The notes below the pieces were generated by a model, which worked only from the letters and a program-made list of their open reading frames with translations, was not told the origin of the DNA and made no database searches. From UBA11740 sp035635855 (GTDB taxonomy: Bacteria; Acidobacteriota; Blastocatellia; Pyrinomonadales; Pyrinomonadaceae), in NCBI GenBank assembly GCA_035635855.1, contig DASQAF010000009.1, positions 744,001 to 808,000 on the forward strand: a stretch of 64,000 bases of DNA. Reading direction: 5' to 3'. Positions 44,574 through 53,386 of the stretch are shown here, piece after piece (the stretch's first letter is position 1; each line of letters starts with the position of its first letter). A program made the translations under genes and the position numbers.

Positions 44574-44696
44574 GATCTGGCGATGTGATTTGGGCAGGAG
44601 AAAACCGCCGGCCGCCGCAACTCAAGCGACCGACGGAACGACAAGCAGCAACATAACGACGGCGAAGAGCAATCTATGGCAACGCGGACAATTCAA

Positions 44697-45518
44697 TCAA
44701 GGCCCAAAGAGGCTGTTGGTTTGATAGGTAAAAGGGAATGTCGTACAAGCAGGCGAGCAGGCCGCGTTCGTGCCATTCGCCGTCAGGTTCAAGATAGCGG
44801 GGCCGGTCGGTCCAAACAGAAAGATGTTAGACAGGTTGGCCCCGGGGTTTAGCATGCTTAAGCCAGTCGTGTTACCGGTGATGTTCCCACCGTTAATGCG
44901 GACCATGCTGGTCGACGTAGTGCAACAAGAGTTACTTGGATTGTTAGCACCCGAGCCGTTGGCGATGACGGCGATGCCGTTACCGAAAAAGTCCGAGTTA
45001 ATGAGATCCATCCTGGCGGGCAAGGTCGTGTTGTTGGTTCCAGCGGCGCTAACTCCAGTGGTCAGATTTCTGAAGACGCAATTCTCCACCACCAGCTTTG
45101 CCGGACCGGGGAAGGAAAGACCGGTGGTGCTGACCCCGCCCAATCCATCGATGTAAATATTTCGTAATACGACCAGGTCGGTGGAGAGGCCAGTGACGGT
45201 GATACCGGAAAAGCCCGCTCCGACAAAAATGAAGGCGATCTGACCGGGAGCACCCTGAATCGTGATCGATTTATTGACTGAAAATCCCGAGTAGCCGGTG
45301 CTGTCGAGTGCGATCACCTGGCCGCCCGCGTTAGTCTGGCCGATGGCCGTCTGGAATGTTCGGCAGGGCGCCGTCTGTTGGCAATCCGTTCCGCTATTCC
45401 CGTCGCTGCCTGTACTGCTAACGTACGTGCGGTTGGCGCTGCCTTGCGCGACCAAAGCACAGCACATCATAAACGCTGCAGCCGCCAGCGCGGTCAGCAT
45501 GGTTCTAGTCTTATTCAT
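44697..45518 (-). CDS. Secreted right-handed beta-helix protein, subfamily A
   Basis: 273 residues. Signal MNKTRTMLTALAAAAFMM and the family cap with GNSGTDCQQTAPC. The N-terminal about 125 residues match the two neighbours; the body then diverges (VSTTGLSFPGPAKLVVENC, NSDFFGNGIAVIANGSG, CCTTSTSMVRINGGN). C-terminal cap CSPACTTFPFTY. A Cys-Cys pair in the body is unique to this copy. Same ribosome site and promoter type. Confidence 0.83.
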   Translation of the reverse strand: MNKTRTMLTALAAAAFMMCCALVAQGSANRTYVSSTGSDGNSGTDCQQTAPCRTFQTAIGQTNAGGQVIALDSTGYSGFSVNKSITIQGAPGQIAFIFVGAGFSGITVTGLSTDLVVLRNIYIDGLGGVSTTGLSFPGPAKLVVENCVFRNLTTGVSAAGTNNTTLPARMDLINSDFFGNGIAVIANGSGANNPSNSCCTTSTSMVRINGGNITGNTTGLSMLNPGANLSNIFLFGPTGPAILNLTANGTNAACSPACTTFPFTYQTNSLFGP

Positions 45519-45676
45519 AAGCCGTCTCCTTTGTAGATCAGTTGTAGATCAGTTTCTTGCCTTCTGAGGGTCCGAAAACATCGGGAGTCTGCGCACTCTG
45601 TAACAAGTCATCGCATCTGGCAAACATAAACACCTTCGTTCGTAACGAATTGAGACTGCCAGCCATCGAGGTCGGC
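45519..45676. repeat. Second duplicated intergenic module, copy 2
   Basis: Partner of 44413-44573 with the same tandem GTAGATCAGTT units and promoter; a few substitutions only. Confidence 0.75.
45595..45624 (-). promoter_or_regulatory. Predicted promoter of the subfamily A gene at 44697-45518
   Basis: Read on minus: TTTGCC (45619-45624), 18-bp spacer, CAGAGT (45595-45600) followed by GCGCA. Confidence 0.45.
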
Positions 45677-45720
45677 ACGGTGGAATCCCAGCAGCCAAGC
45701 GGCGCAAAGCGGCGACCCTT

Positions 45721-46539
45721 CTACTGAAAGTTGTCGCCCATGCGATAGAGGGGAAATATACAATTAGTCGCTCCCGAACATGCAGTGTTGGCGGTGTTCG
45801 CTATCACGTTGAGGTTACCGACGGAAGGAGTCGGCGTTAACGTGAATACCCAGATGTTTGCCAGGAAAGTGGAATTAGTTGGGTCGATGCCGGGATTTTT
45901 CTGAAGCAGCCCGGTGCCATTGTTAGTGATGTTGCCACCGTTAATGCGGATCATCGCTACCGACACAGTTGAGCCGTTGCCCGGTGTGGAGGCGCCCGCA
46001 CCATCGGAAGAGACGGCCGTGGTGTTACTGTACAGGGTGGAATTAACGAGGTCCATTCTGGCGTGAAAGACGCTAACTCCAGTAGTTAGACTTCTGAAGG
46101 TGCAATTCTCAACCACCAGTTTCCCGCTGTTGTGCTGAAGACCGATGTTGGTGCCCACGTTCAACCCATCGATGAAAAGGTTTCGCAGTATTATCAGGTC
46201 ACTGGCAGCACCGGTCACGGTGACGCCGGTGCCACCTGCTCCGACAAAGATGAAGGCAGTCTGTCCCGGCGCGCCTTCAATCGTAATCGATTTGTTGATC
46301 GAAAATGCCGAGTAGCCGGTGCTATCCAGCGCGATCACTTGTCCGCCCGCGTTCGTGACCCCAATGGCCGAGGCAAAGGTCCGGCAGGGCGCGTTTTGTT
46401 GGCAACCCGTTCCGGTGTTCCCGTCGCTCCCGGTCCCGCTAACAAACGTGCGGTTGTTCTGTCCTTCGGCAATGAAAGCAGAACTCAGGATAAACACCGC
46501 CGTCCCCAGCACGTTTAGCATGAATTTGGTCTTGTTCAT
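45721..46539 (-). CDS. Secreted right-handed beta-helix protein, subfamily A, most divergent copy
   Basis: 272 residues. Signal MNKTKFMLNVLGTAVFILSS, cap RTFVSGTGSDGNTGTGCQQNAPC, then VIALDSTGYSAFSINKSI and coils TAFIFVGAGGTGVTV, LIILRNLFIDGLN, ARMDLVNSTLYSN. C-terminal cap CSGATNCIFPLY. It keeps the subfamily architecture but differs throughout, so it is probably the oldest duplicate. It is divergent from the subfamily D gene at 46843 across a 303-bp region. Confidence 0.83.
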   Translation of the reverse strand: MNKTKFMLNVLGTAVFILSSAFIAEGQNNRTFVSGTGSDGNTGTGCQQNAPCRTFASAIGVTNAGGQVIALDSTGYSAFSINKSITIEGAPGQTAFIFVGAGGTGVTVTGAASDLIILRNLFIDGLNVGTNIGLQHNSGKLVVENCTFRSLTTGVSVFHARMDLVNSTLYSNTTAVSSDGAGASTPGNGSTVSVAMIRINGGNITNNGTGLLQKNPGIDPTNSTFLANIWVFTLTPTPSVGNLNVIANTANTACSGATNCIFPLYRMGDNFQ

Positions 46540-46842
46540 AAGCTGTCTCCCTTGTAGATCAGTTTCTTAGAGTCTTAATGCCCAAAAATCGAATTAAGAA
46601 TTCGGCAGACGCGCACTCTATAACAAGTCGCCGGGAACTAGCAAACAACTATAGCGATTCCCATCTCTAGAATAAGCCACTACTCGTGTGGTTCAGTCGG
46701 AACTGAAAATGAGCCAGTATTCTGAGTTTAATAGAGCATCGTGTATGATGGCCGGTCGCAGGTTTACACGCAGCGGTGACTGGATGGCTCCGCCTTTACT
46801 GGTGGACATTCCAAACTTTCAACGAAAAAGAGGAGAATCTGA
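46540..46842. promoter_or_regulatory. Divergent intergenic region between two beta-helix genes
   Basis: 303 bp. It holds the minus-strand promoter below, a small perfect inverted repeat TTCAGT/ACTGAA (46692-46707, 4-base centre) that could be an operator, and a plausible plus-strand -10 TATGAT (46744-46749) with a poor -35. The plus-strand gene has AGAGGAGAA before its ATG. Confidence 0.4.
46615..46645 (-). promoter_or_regulatory. Predicted promoter of the subfamily A gene at 45721-46539
   Basis: Read on minus: TTTGCT (46640-46645), 19-bp spacer, TAGAGT (46615-46620) followed by GCGCG. Confidence 0.45.
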
Positions 46843-47814
46843 ATGAGCAAGTTTCGGTTTATGATCAAAGTACTGCCAATCGCAATCTTTACGTTGGCAT
46901 TTTTCTCAATAGCTCAGGCGCAAGCAAACCGCACCTGGGTGTCCGGCGTCGGTGACGACGTCAATCCGTGCAGTCGCACCGCGCCTTGCAAGACATTCGC
47001 AGGCGCCATTTCAAAGACTGCCGCTGCGGGCGAGATCAATTGTCTCGATCCCGCAGGCTACGGCGCAGTGACCATCATCAAGTCGATGATGATTAGGTGC
47101 AACTATACCGAGGGGGGCGTCCTCGTGTCGGGCTCCAACGGCATTGTAGTCAACACTCTCTCAACCGACGTCGTCTACCTGGAAGGCCTCGACATACTCG
47201 GCGTCGCTAGTCCCATTAACGGCATCACCTTCATTGGCGGTGGTACTCTGCATGTAAGGAACTGCGTCATCCGCCAGTTTAAAACCTCCGGCAACGGAAT
47301 CAATTTCGCACCAAACACCGGCACGGCCCAGCTCCATGTGTCCGACACCTACATCTCTGAGACTGGATCCGGGGCTGGCACAGGCGGTATTTTGATCAGG
47401 CCAACCAGCGGTGCAAATGCCAACGTCAGCATCGACAACGTTTCCCTGAAGAACAACTTTAACGGGATCTTTACGGACGGCAATGGTGGCGGGACTACAA
47501 TCAATGTCAACGTGAGGGACAGCAAGGTAGCCAGTTGCTCGAACAGCGGAATCGTGGCTACCACCATCGCCGCGACCATCGCCATGACGGTCGATCGCAC
47601 CACGGTGTCGTACTGCCTCAACACTGGGATAGCTTCCAACGGCGGCAACGCCACTGTGCGGATCGGAAACTCGACGATCTCGAACAACGCCGCCGGCGTA
47701 GCCATTCTGGGCGGAAGCACTATGCAGTCCTTCAAGAACAATCAGTTCTCCGCGAATACCAGCGACGGTCCCCTACCGCTCGCGGCAGTCACTCCAAACG
47801 GAGGGGGGCAATAA
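46843..47814 (+). CDS. Secreted right-handed beta-helix protein, subfamily D
   Basis: 323 residues, second plus-strand member. Signal about 1-27 (IAIFTLAFFSIAQAQA), cap RTWVSGVGDDVNPCSRTAPC, then coils such as INGITFIGGGTLHVRNC, LHVSDTYISETGSG, VSIDNVSLKNNFNG and TVRIGNSTISNNAAGV. It ends in FKNNQFSANTS and a Gly-rich tail. Cap and signal nearly match the 40178 gene, but the helix bodies are different. It carries additional Cys in the body (IRCNYTEGG, VASCSNSG). No catalytic site found. Ends in a good terminator. Confidence 0.83.
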   Translation: MSKFRFMIKVLPIAIFTLAFFSIAQAQANRTWVSGVGDDVNPCSRTAPCKTFAGAISKTAAAGEINCLDPAGYGAVTIIKSMMIRCNYTEGGVLVSGSNGIVVNTLSTDVVYLEGLDILGVASPINGITFIGGGTLHVRNCVIRQFKTSGNGINFAPNTGTAQLHVSDTYISETGSGAGTGGILIRPTSGANANVSIDNVSLKNNFNGIFTDGNGGGTTINVNVRDSKVASCSNSGIVATTIAATIAMTVDRTTVSYCLNTGIASNGGNATVRIGNSTISNNAAGVAILGGSTMQSFKNNQFSANTSDGPLPLAAVTPNGGGQ

Positions 47815-47840
47815 GGTCAGTTTTCCACCAGACTTGATTC

Positions 47841-47874
47841 ACTCCGGACGATGCGTGCATTGTCCGGAGTTTTT
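47841..47874 (+). terminator. Rho-independent terminator after the second subfamily D gene
   Basis: Perfect 9-bp stem ACTCCGGAC (47841-47849) / GTCCGGAGT (47862-47870), 12-base loop, then TTTT. Confidence 0.88.
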
Positions 47875-47957
47875 ATATTCTCCTGGGACCGAAACAAAGT
47901 AGTAGGCGAGCTAACGGCGTTTCGTGGCACCAATCTGGCTGCGGTGCGCAGTCCACG

Positions 47958-48896
47958 CTACTGCAACGTGATCGGCGTGATCGTGCCAGATGTGTCCGTC
48001 CCATTACCGCGCACAAAGTTGTTGCCCAGCGACTCGAAAACTCCAAGGCTAAATTTAGCAAACCCCAAAGAGCTGTTGTTAGTCGCCGTGGAATGAGAGA
48101 CGCGAATCGTCGCCGCGCTTGAAAAAGCATTCACAAGAAAGCCACGGGTATTATTGCTTGAGACGCACTCCTCACAGTTAAGCTCTGTGGTCGCTCCTGA
48201 AACACTAAACGCTAAGAACCCAGTGTCGTCATTGCTCGAAGCGACGCTGCGGTTAATCGTCACCCGTGAGTTGTTGGCAGCATAGAAGCCGTGGAACGTG
48301 TTGCGCTCCGCGCGGCAGTTGTCTATCGAAGCACGTACTGTCCCTGTGCTCGTCTGGATAAAGATGCCGGCGAGGCTGTTGTTCCTCACGATGGTGTCTT
48401 TGATGAAGATGTGGCTCCCGTCTGCCGTCAAATCGACGCTGATGCCATTACCAGCGAACCCGCTGATCACGCAGTCCTCGACGTGCAGGTTACCCACCGC
48501 CGTGACGTCGATGCCATGGCCTCCGGTACCTACTCCGAATGCTCGGATGCTTATTGAGCGCAGCACCACCGTGATCCCGGCTGTGGCGATTGTGATGGCG
48601 TCCTCGGTTGAAAAGGGGGAAACTACGGCACTCACTCCCACACCCGAGATAGTTACGTTCTTGGTGATGGTCAGGGTTCCGTAGGCTCCGGAAGTCAACG
48701 CGATGACCTCACCCATATCGGCGACTACGTCATGCGCGTGCTGAAACAGCCGGCAGGGAGAAGTGTAGGTGCATGGATTAGCGTCACTGCCCGTGACCGA
48801 GACATAGGTGCGGGCCGCCGCCTGGGTTGTGGAACAGAGCGCGAATGCGAAAAGAAGGACGGCCAAACCCTTAATCGCAATTCCAGATTTGGTCAT
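47958..48896 (-). CDS. Secreted right-handed beta-helix protein, subfamily B
   Basis: 312 residues. Signal MTKSGIAIKGLAVLLFAFAL differs from the other B genes and is instead close to that of the gene at 55733-56665. Cap RTYVSVTGSDANPCTYTSPC, then GVGVSAVVSPFSTEDAI and coils LHVEDCVISGFAGNGI, HIFIKDTIVRNN, SIDNCRAERNTFHGF, VTINRSVASSND. A CEEC pair (TELNCEECVSSNN) and the end LGNNFVRGNG followed by GTITPITLQ. ATG at 48896 is chosen (AGGAGG nine bases before); the frame is open 29 codons further but without signal-peptide character. Confidence 0.83.
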   Translation of the reverse strand: MTKSGIAIKGLAVLLFAFALCSTTQAAARTYVSVTGSDANPCTYTSPCRLFQHAHDVVADMGEVIALTSGAYGTLTITKNVTISGVGVSAVVSPFSTEDAITIATAGITVVLRSISIRAFGVGTGGHGIDVTAVGNLHVEDCVISGFAGNGISVDLTADGSHIFIKDTIVRNNSLAGIFIQTSTGTVRASIDNCRAERNTFHGFYAANNSRVTINRSVASSNDDTGFLAFSVSGATTELNCEECVSSNNTRGFLVNAFSSAATIRVSHSTATNNSSLGFAKFSLGVFESLGNNFVRGNGTDTSGTITPITLQ

Positions 48897-49043
48897 TTGC
48901 TTTCCTCCTATGGATTGAAAGCCTTCATTAGGCTGTGATTTGTTTTTGAGGTGCGACACTCTGGTCAAGAGAGAAATACTCATGGCCGACTGCTATTGAC
49001 TTGAAAACAGCGTGCTCGGAGTTAGTCAGTAATGAGCGCAACA

Positions 49044-49072
49044 CTTCTATCCGAAATGCAGGAGCGAGTCAA
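49044..49072 (-). promoter_or_regulatory. Predicted promoter of the subfamily B gene at 47958-48896
   Basis: Read on minus: TTGACT (49067-49072), 17-bp spacer, TAGAAG (49044-49049), then TGTTGCGC. It gives a leader of about 140 nt. The same TAGAAGTG block occurs in the promoters at 53246 and 56813. Confidence 0.6.
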
Positions 49073-49110
49073 CAGATTTGGGCGGGGAGGTGGGATGAGC
49101 GCGCGTCTCT

Positions 49111-49155
49111 GCGCGCCCGCCGGCAATCCTGCGCGCTGAGAGAATCTCTGATGGG
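49111..49155. repeat. Short repeat downstream of a beta-helix gene, copy 1
   Basis: GCGCGCCCG, GCAATC, GCGCGC and the palindromic AGAGAATCTCT followed by GATGG; shared with 53625-53667, likewise placed 3' of a beta-helix gene. Suggests the duplicated unit included 3' flank. Confidence 0.6.
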
Positions 49156-49189
49156 CAAAGTCTAATCTGGCTGCGGTGCGCAGTCCGCG

Positions 49190-50131
49190 CTATTGCAACG
49201 TGATCGGCGTGATCGTGCCGGAGGTGTCCATGCTAGTGTTTCCGCGCACTAAGTTGTTTCCCAGCGTGTTGAAAACTCCAGTGCCAGATTGAACGAACCC
49301 AAAAGCGTTGTTGGTCGCAGTGGAATGAGAGACCCGAATCGTCGCCGCTCCGCTTGAAACAGTATTCACGGCGAAGCCATTGTTGTTATTGCTTGCGACG
49401 CACTCCTCGCAGTTCAGCTCTGTGGTCGTCCCTGCGCCAATGCCAATCGCTAAAAACCCAGTGTCGCCATTGCCCGATGCGACGCTGCGTTTAATCGTCA
49501 CCCTCGAGTTGAAGGAAACAAAGAAGCCGTTGAGGTTGCGCTCAGAGCGGCAGTTATCTATCGAAGCCCTTACCGCCCCTGTGCTCGTCTGGATGTAGAC
49601 GCCGCCGCCGGCGTTGTTCCTCGTGACGGTGTCTTTGATGAAGATGTGGCTGCCGTCTGCCGTCAGAAAGACGTCGATGCCAATAGAAGCGAACCCGCTT
49701 ATGACGCAGTCCTCGACGTGCAGGTTGCCGACCGCCGTGACACTGATGCCACTGCCTCCGGTGCCTGAGGCGAAGGCTCGTACAATTATTGAACGCAGCA
49801 CCACCGTGATCCCGGCGGTGGCGATCGTGATCGCAGGCTCGGTTGAATTGGGAGAGGCTACGGCACTCACTCCTACGCCTGAGATGGTCACGTTCTTGGT
49901 GATGTTCAAGGTTCCGTAGCCTCCGGATGTCAACGCGATGACCTCGCCCATATCGGCGACTAAGTCATGCGCGTGCTGAAACAGCCGGCAGGGAGAAGTG
50001 TAGGTGCATGGATTAGCGTCACTGCCCGTGACCGAGACATAGGTGCGGGCCGCCGCCTGGGTCGTAGAAGAGAGCGCGAGCGAAAAGAAAAGCGTCGCAG
50101 CGATGCTGAGCAAGAATCTAAGTCTGTACAT
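49190..50131 (-). CDS. Secreted right-handed beta-helix protein, subfamily B
   Basis: 313 residues, last gene of a four-gene run (53086 to 49190) with gaps of 43-45 bp. Signal MYRLRFLLSIAATLFFSLAL, cap RTYVSVTGSDANPCTYTSPC, coils VVLRSIIVRAFASGTGG, HIFIKDTVTRNNAGGG, SIDNCRSERNLNGF, VTIKRSVASGNG. CEEC pair and an end LGNNLVRGNTSMD with GTITPITLQ. About 110 bp at the cap are identical at DNA level to the gene at 47958, far more than elsewhere between the two. Confidence 0.83.
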   Translation of the reverse strand: MYRLRFLLSIAATLFFSLALSSTTQAAARTYVSVTGSDANPCTYTSPCRLFQHAHDLVADMGEVIALTSGGYGTLNITKNVTISGVGVSAVASPNSTEPAITIATAGITVVLRSIIVRAFASGTGGSGISVTAVGNLHVEDCVISGFASIGIDVFLTADGSHIFIKDTVTRNNAGGGVYIQTSTGAVRASIDNCRSERNLNGFFVSFNSRVTIKRSVASGNGDTGFLAIGIGAGTTTELNCEECVASNNNNGFAVNTVSSGAATIRVSHSTATNNAFGFVQSGTGVFNTLGNNLVRGNTSMDTSGTITPITLQ

Positions 50132-50175
50132 TGGTATTCTCCTCTCGGTTTGTTAACGGCGGTGCTCAGTCCACG

Positions 50176-51120
50176 CTATTGCAACGTGATCGTTGTGATC
50201 GTGCCGGAGGTGGGCGTCCCATTGCCGCGCACCGTGTTGTTGCCCAGGGTGTTGAAAACTCCAGTGCCGGATTGAACGAACCCAAAGCCGGTGTTGTTAG
50301 TCGCAGTGGAATGAGAGACGCGCATCGTCGCCACTCCGCTTGAAGTACCAATCGCATCGAAGCCATCGATGTTATTGCTTGAGACGCACTCCTCGCAGTT
50401 CAGCTCTGCGGTCTCGCCTGAGACATCACTGCGCGCATTGAAGCCAATGCCGCTATTGCCCGAAGCGACGCTGCGGTTGATCGTCACCCGCGAGTTGCGG
50501 GAAGCAAAGAAGCCGTGGAACGCGTTGCGCTCCGCGCGGCAGTTGTCTATCGAAGCTCTAACTATCCCTGTGGTCGTTGCGATGATGATGCCATAGACGC
50601 CGTTGTTCTTCATGATGGTGTCTTTAATGAAGATGTGACTGCCATCCGCTGTCAGACCGACGTTGATGCCGGTAACACCGAACCCGCTAATGACACAGTC
50701 CTCGACGTGCAGGTTGCCTACCGCCGTGACAACGATGCCATTGCCTCCGGTACCTGCGCCGAAGGCTCGGACAATTATTGAACGCAGCCCCACCGTGATC
50801 CCGGCGGTGGCGATCGTGATGGCGGACTCGGATGAATAGGGTGAGGATACGGCACTCACTCCTACGCCTGAGATAGTCACGTTCTTGGTGATCGTCAAGG
50901 TTCCGTATCCTCCGGAAGTCAACGCGATGACCTCGCCGCTGTCATCGACTACGTCATGCGCGTGCTGAAAGAGTCGGCAGGGCAAAGAGTAGGTGCACGG
51001 ATTAGCGTCACTGCCCGTGACCGAGACATAGGCGCGGGCCGCCGCCTGGGTGGTGGAACAGAGCGCGAGCGAAAAGAAAAGCGTCGCCCCGATGCTAAGC
51101 AAGAATCTAAGTCTGTACAT
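50176..51120 (-). CDS. Secreted right-handed beta-helix protein, subfamily B
   Basis: 314 residues. Signal MYRLRFLLSIGATLFFSLAL, cap RAYVSVTGSDANPCTYSLPC, coils VGLRSIIVRAFGAGTGG, HIFIKDTIMKNNGVYGI, SIDNCRAERNAFHGFF, VTINRSVASGNSGIGF. It has CEEC and ends LGNNTVRGNGTPTSGTITT. A ribosome site GAGGAGAA is present before the ATG. Third gene of the run, so probably co-transcribed from 53275. Confidence 0.83.
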   Translation of the reverse strand: MYRLRFLLSIGATLFFSLALCSTTQAAARAYVSVTGSDANPCTYSLPCRLFQHAHDVVDDSGEVIALTSGGYGTLTITKNVTISGVGVSAVSSPYSSESAITIATAGITVGLRSIIVRAFGAGTGGNGIVVTAVGNLHVEDCVISGFGVTGINVGLTADGSHIFIKDTIMKNNGVYGIIIATTTGIVRASIDNCRAERNAFHGFFASRNSRVTINRSVASGNSGIGFNARSDVSGETAELNCEECVSSNNIDGFDAIGTSSGVATMRVSHSTATNNTGFGFVQSGTGVFNTLGNNTVRGNGTPTSGTITTITLQ

Positions 51121-51163
51121 TGAGATTTCTCCTCTCTTGTTGACCGTGAATGCTCAGTCCGCG

Positions 51164-52105
51164 CTATTGCAACATGATCGGCGTGATCGTGCCGTTGGTG
51201 TCCATGCCAGTGTTGCCGCGCACTAAGTTGTTTCCCAGCGTGTTGAAAACGCCAGCGGCACCTTGAAGGAACCCATTGCTGGTGTTGTTAGTCGCCGTGG
51301 AATGAGAGACGCGGATCGTCGCCGCTCCGCCTGAAAAAGCAAACGCGTCGAAGCCATTCAGGTTACTGCTTGAGACGCATTTCTCACAGCTCAGCTCTGT
51401 GGTCGATGGGCCATTGCCTACCGAATAGAACCCAGAGGTACTATTGCCCGAAGCAATGCTGCGGCTAATCGTCACCCGCGAGTTGTTGGAAGCCGTGAAG
51501 CCGTAGAGCGCGTTGCGCTCCGAGCGGCAGTTGTCTATCGAAGCACGTACTGTCCCTGTGCTTGTTGTGATTTCGATGCCGCTGCCGCCATTGTTCCTCG
51601 TGATAGTGTCTTTGATGAAGATGTAACTGCCGTCTGCCGTTAGATTGACGTTGATGCCATGATCAGCGAACCCGCTGATGACACAGTCCTCGACGTGCAG
51701 ATTGCCTACCGAGGTAACGTTGATGCCAAAACCTCCGGTGCCTGCGCCGAAGGCTCGGATACTTATTGAACGCAGCACCACCGTGATCCCGGCGGTGGCG
51801 ATCGTGATGGCGGACTCGGTTGAGAAGGGCGAGGCTACGGCGCTCACTCCTACGCCTGAGATAGTCACGTTCTTGGTGATGGTCAAGGTTCCGTAGGCGC
51901 CGGATGTCAACGCGATGACCTCGCCGCCGGCGTCGACTACGTCATGCGCGTGCTGAAACAGCCGGCAGGGCGAAGTGTAGGTGCAGGGATTAGCATCATT
52001 GCCCGTGACCGAGACATAAGCGCGGGCCGCCGCCTGGGTGGTGGAACAGACCGCGAGCGAAAAGAAAAGCGTCGCGACGACGCTAAAGAATCTAAGTCTG
52101 TACAT
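51164..52105 (-). CDS. Secreted right-handed beta-helix protein, subfamily B
   Basis: 313 residues. Signal MYRLRFFSVVATLFFSLAVC, cap RAYVSVTGNDANPCTYTSPC, coils LHVEDCVISGFADHGI, YIFIKDTITRNNGGSGI, VTISRSIASGNSTSGFY. The internal pair is CEKC here. Ends LGNNLVRGNTGMDTNGTIT. Second gene of the run; its first 25 residues are almost identical to the first gene, while the gene after it has a different signal variant. Confidence 0.83.
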   Translation of the reverse strand: MYRLRFFSVVATLFFSLAVCSTTQAAARAYVSVTGNDANPCTYTSPCRLFQHAHDVVDAGGEVIALTSGAYGTLTITKNVTISGVGVSAVASPFSTESAITIATAGITVVLRSISIRAFGAGTGGFGINVTSVGNLHVEDCVISGFADHGINVNLTADGSYIFIKDTITRNNGGSGIEITTSTGTVRASIDNCRSERNALYGFTASNNSRVTISRSIASGNSTSGFYSVGNGPSTTELSCEKCVSSSNLNGFDAFAFSGGAATIRVSHSTATNNTSNGFLQGAAGVFNTLGNNLVRGNTGMDTNGTITPIMLQ

Positions 52106-52150
52106 TTGAGATTTCTCCTCTCGGTTTGTTAACGGTGATGCTTCAGTCCG

Positions 52151-53086
52151 CTATTGCAACGTGATCGTCGTGATCGTGCCGGTGGTGTCCGTCCCATTGC
52201 CGCGCACTAAGTTGTTGCCCAGGGTGTTGAAAACTCCGTTAATTCGAGCGAACCCGGCGCTAGTGTTGTTCGTCGCCGTGGAATGAGCGACGCGGATCGT
52301 CGTTGCTCCGGAAACAGCATTCGATGAGAAGCCATATAGGAGGTTATTGCTTGAGACGCATTCTTCACAGCTCAACTCTGTGGCGCCTGAGATAGTGATA
52401 CTCGCAAGGAACCCATCGGCGCCGTTGCCCGATGCGACGCTGCGGTTAATCGTCACCCGCGAATTGTTGGAAGCAAAGAAGCCGTGGATGACGTTGTGCT
52501 CCGAGCGGCAGTTGTCTATCGAAGCCGTCACCGTCCCTGTGCTCGTCTGAATTCGGATGCCGCTGTTGCCGTTATTCCTGATGATGGTGTCTTTGATGAA
52601 AATGTAACTGCCGTCTGCCGTCAAATCGACGGCGATCCCAGTACCGTTGAACCCGCTGATGACACAGCGCTCGATGTGCAGGTTACCGACCGCCGCGACA
52701 GAGATGCCATTGCCTCCGGTGCCTGCTCCGAAGGCTCGGATACTTATTGAACGCAGCACCACCGTGATCCCGGGCGTGGCGATCGCGATCCCGTCCTCGG
52801 TTGAGAAGGGCGAGGCTACGGCGCTCACTCCTACGCCTGAGATAGTCACGTTCTTTGTGATGGCCAAGGTTCCGTAGGCCCCGGAAGTTAGGGCAATGAC
52901 CTCGCCGCCATCGTCGACGACGTCATGCGCATGCTGAAACAGCCGGCACGGCGAAGTGTAGGTACACGGATTAGAGTCGAGGCCCGTGACCGAGACATAA
53001 GCGCGGGCCGCCGCCTGGGTGGTGGAACAGACCGCGAGCGAAAAGAAAAGCGTCGCGACGACGCTAAAGAATCTAAGTCTGTACAT
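52151..53086 (-). CDS. Secreted right-handed beta-helix protein, subfamily B, first gene of run
   Basis: 311 residues. Signal MYRLRFFSVVATLFFSLAVC, cap RAYVSVTGLDSNPCTYTSPC, coils LHIERCVISGFNGTGI, YIFIKDTIIRNNGNSGI, SIDNCRSEHNVIHGFF, VTINRSVASGNGADGF. CEEC pair, end LGNNLVRGNGTDTTGTIT. It is the promoter-proximal gene, 160 bp below a good promoter at 53246-53275. No enzymatic residues assigned. Confidence 0.83.
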   Translation of the reverse strand: MYRLRFFSVVATLFFSLAVCSTTQAAARAYVSVTGLDSNPCTYTSPCRLFQHAHDVVDDGGEVIALTSGAYGTLAITKNVTISGVGVSAVASPFSTEDGIAIATPGITVVLRSISIRAFGAGTGGNGISVAAVGNLHIERCVISGFNGTGIAVDLTADGSYIFIKDTIIRNNGNSGIRIQTSTGTVTASIDNCRSEHNVIHGFFASNNSRVTINRSVASGNGADGFLASITISGATELSCEECVSSNNLLYGFSSNAVSGATTIRVAHSTATNNTSAGFARINGVFNTLGNNLVRGNGTDTTGTITTITLQ

Positions 53087-53245
53087 TGAGATTTCTCCTC
53101 TTGGTTTATTGACGGTTTTTGTGGCTAACTACGGACCACTCGTCGAAAAGACGAAACCCATGTTGCTGAAAGAGAAACTACTTTCGAGCCAAACGCCGGA
53201 AGCTCTGAAACCGAACCTCTGCTAAAACTGCTTGTTGGGTCAGCA

Positions 53246-53275
53246 CTTCTACTCTAGATTACAGCAGCGAGTCAA
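53246..53275 (-). promoter_or_regulatory. Predicted promoter of the four-gene subfamily B run
   Basis: Read on minus: TTGACT (53270-53275), 18-bp spacer, TAGAAG (53246-53251), then TGCTGA. Good match and correct position for 53086 and its followers. Confidence 0.62.
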
Positions 53276-53386
53276 GACCGACTTCGCGTTTCACTGCGCC
53301 AGGAAGTTGTAGGTAAGTTGAATCTGAGGGTTGTAATTGCTTCTCGTTCACGCCCTGCATTAGAGACTCTTGTGTAACCCGGCTGA

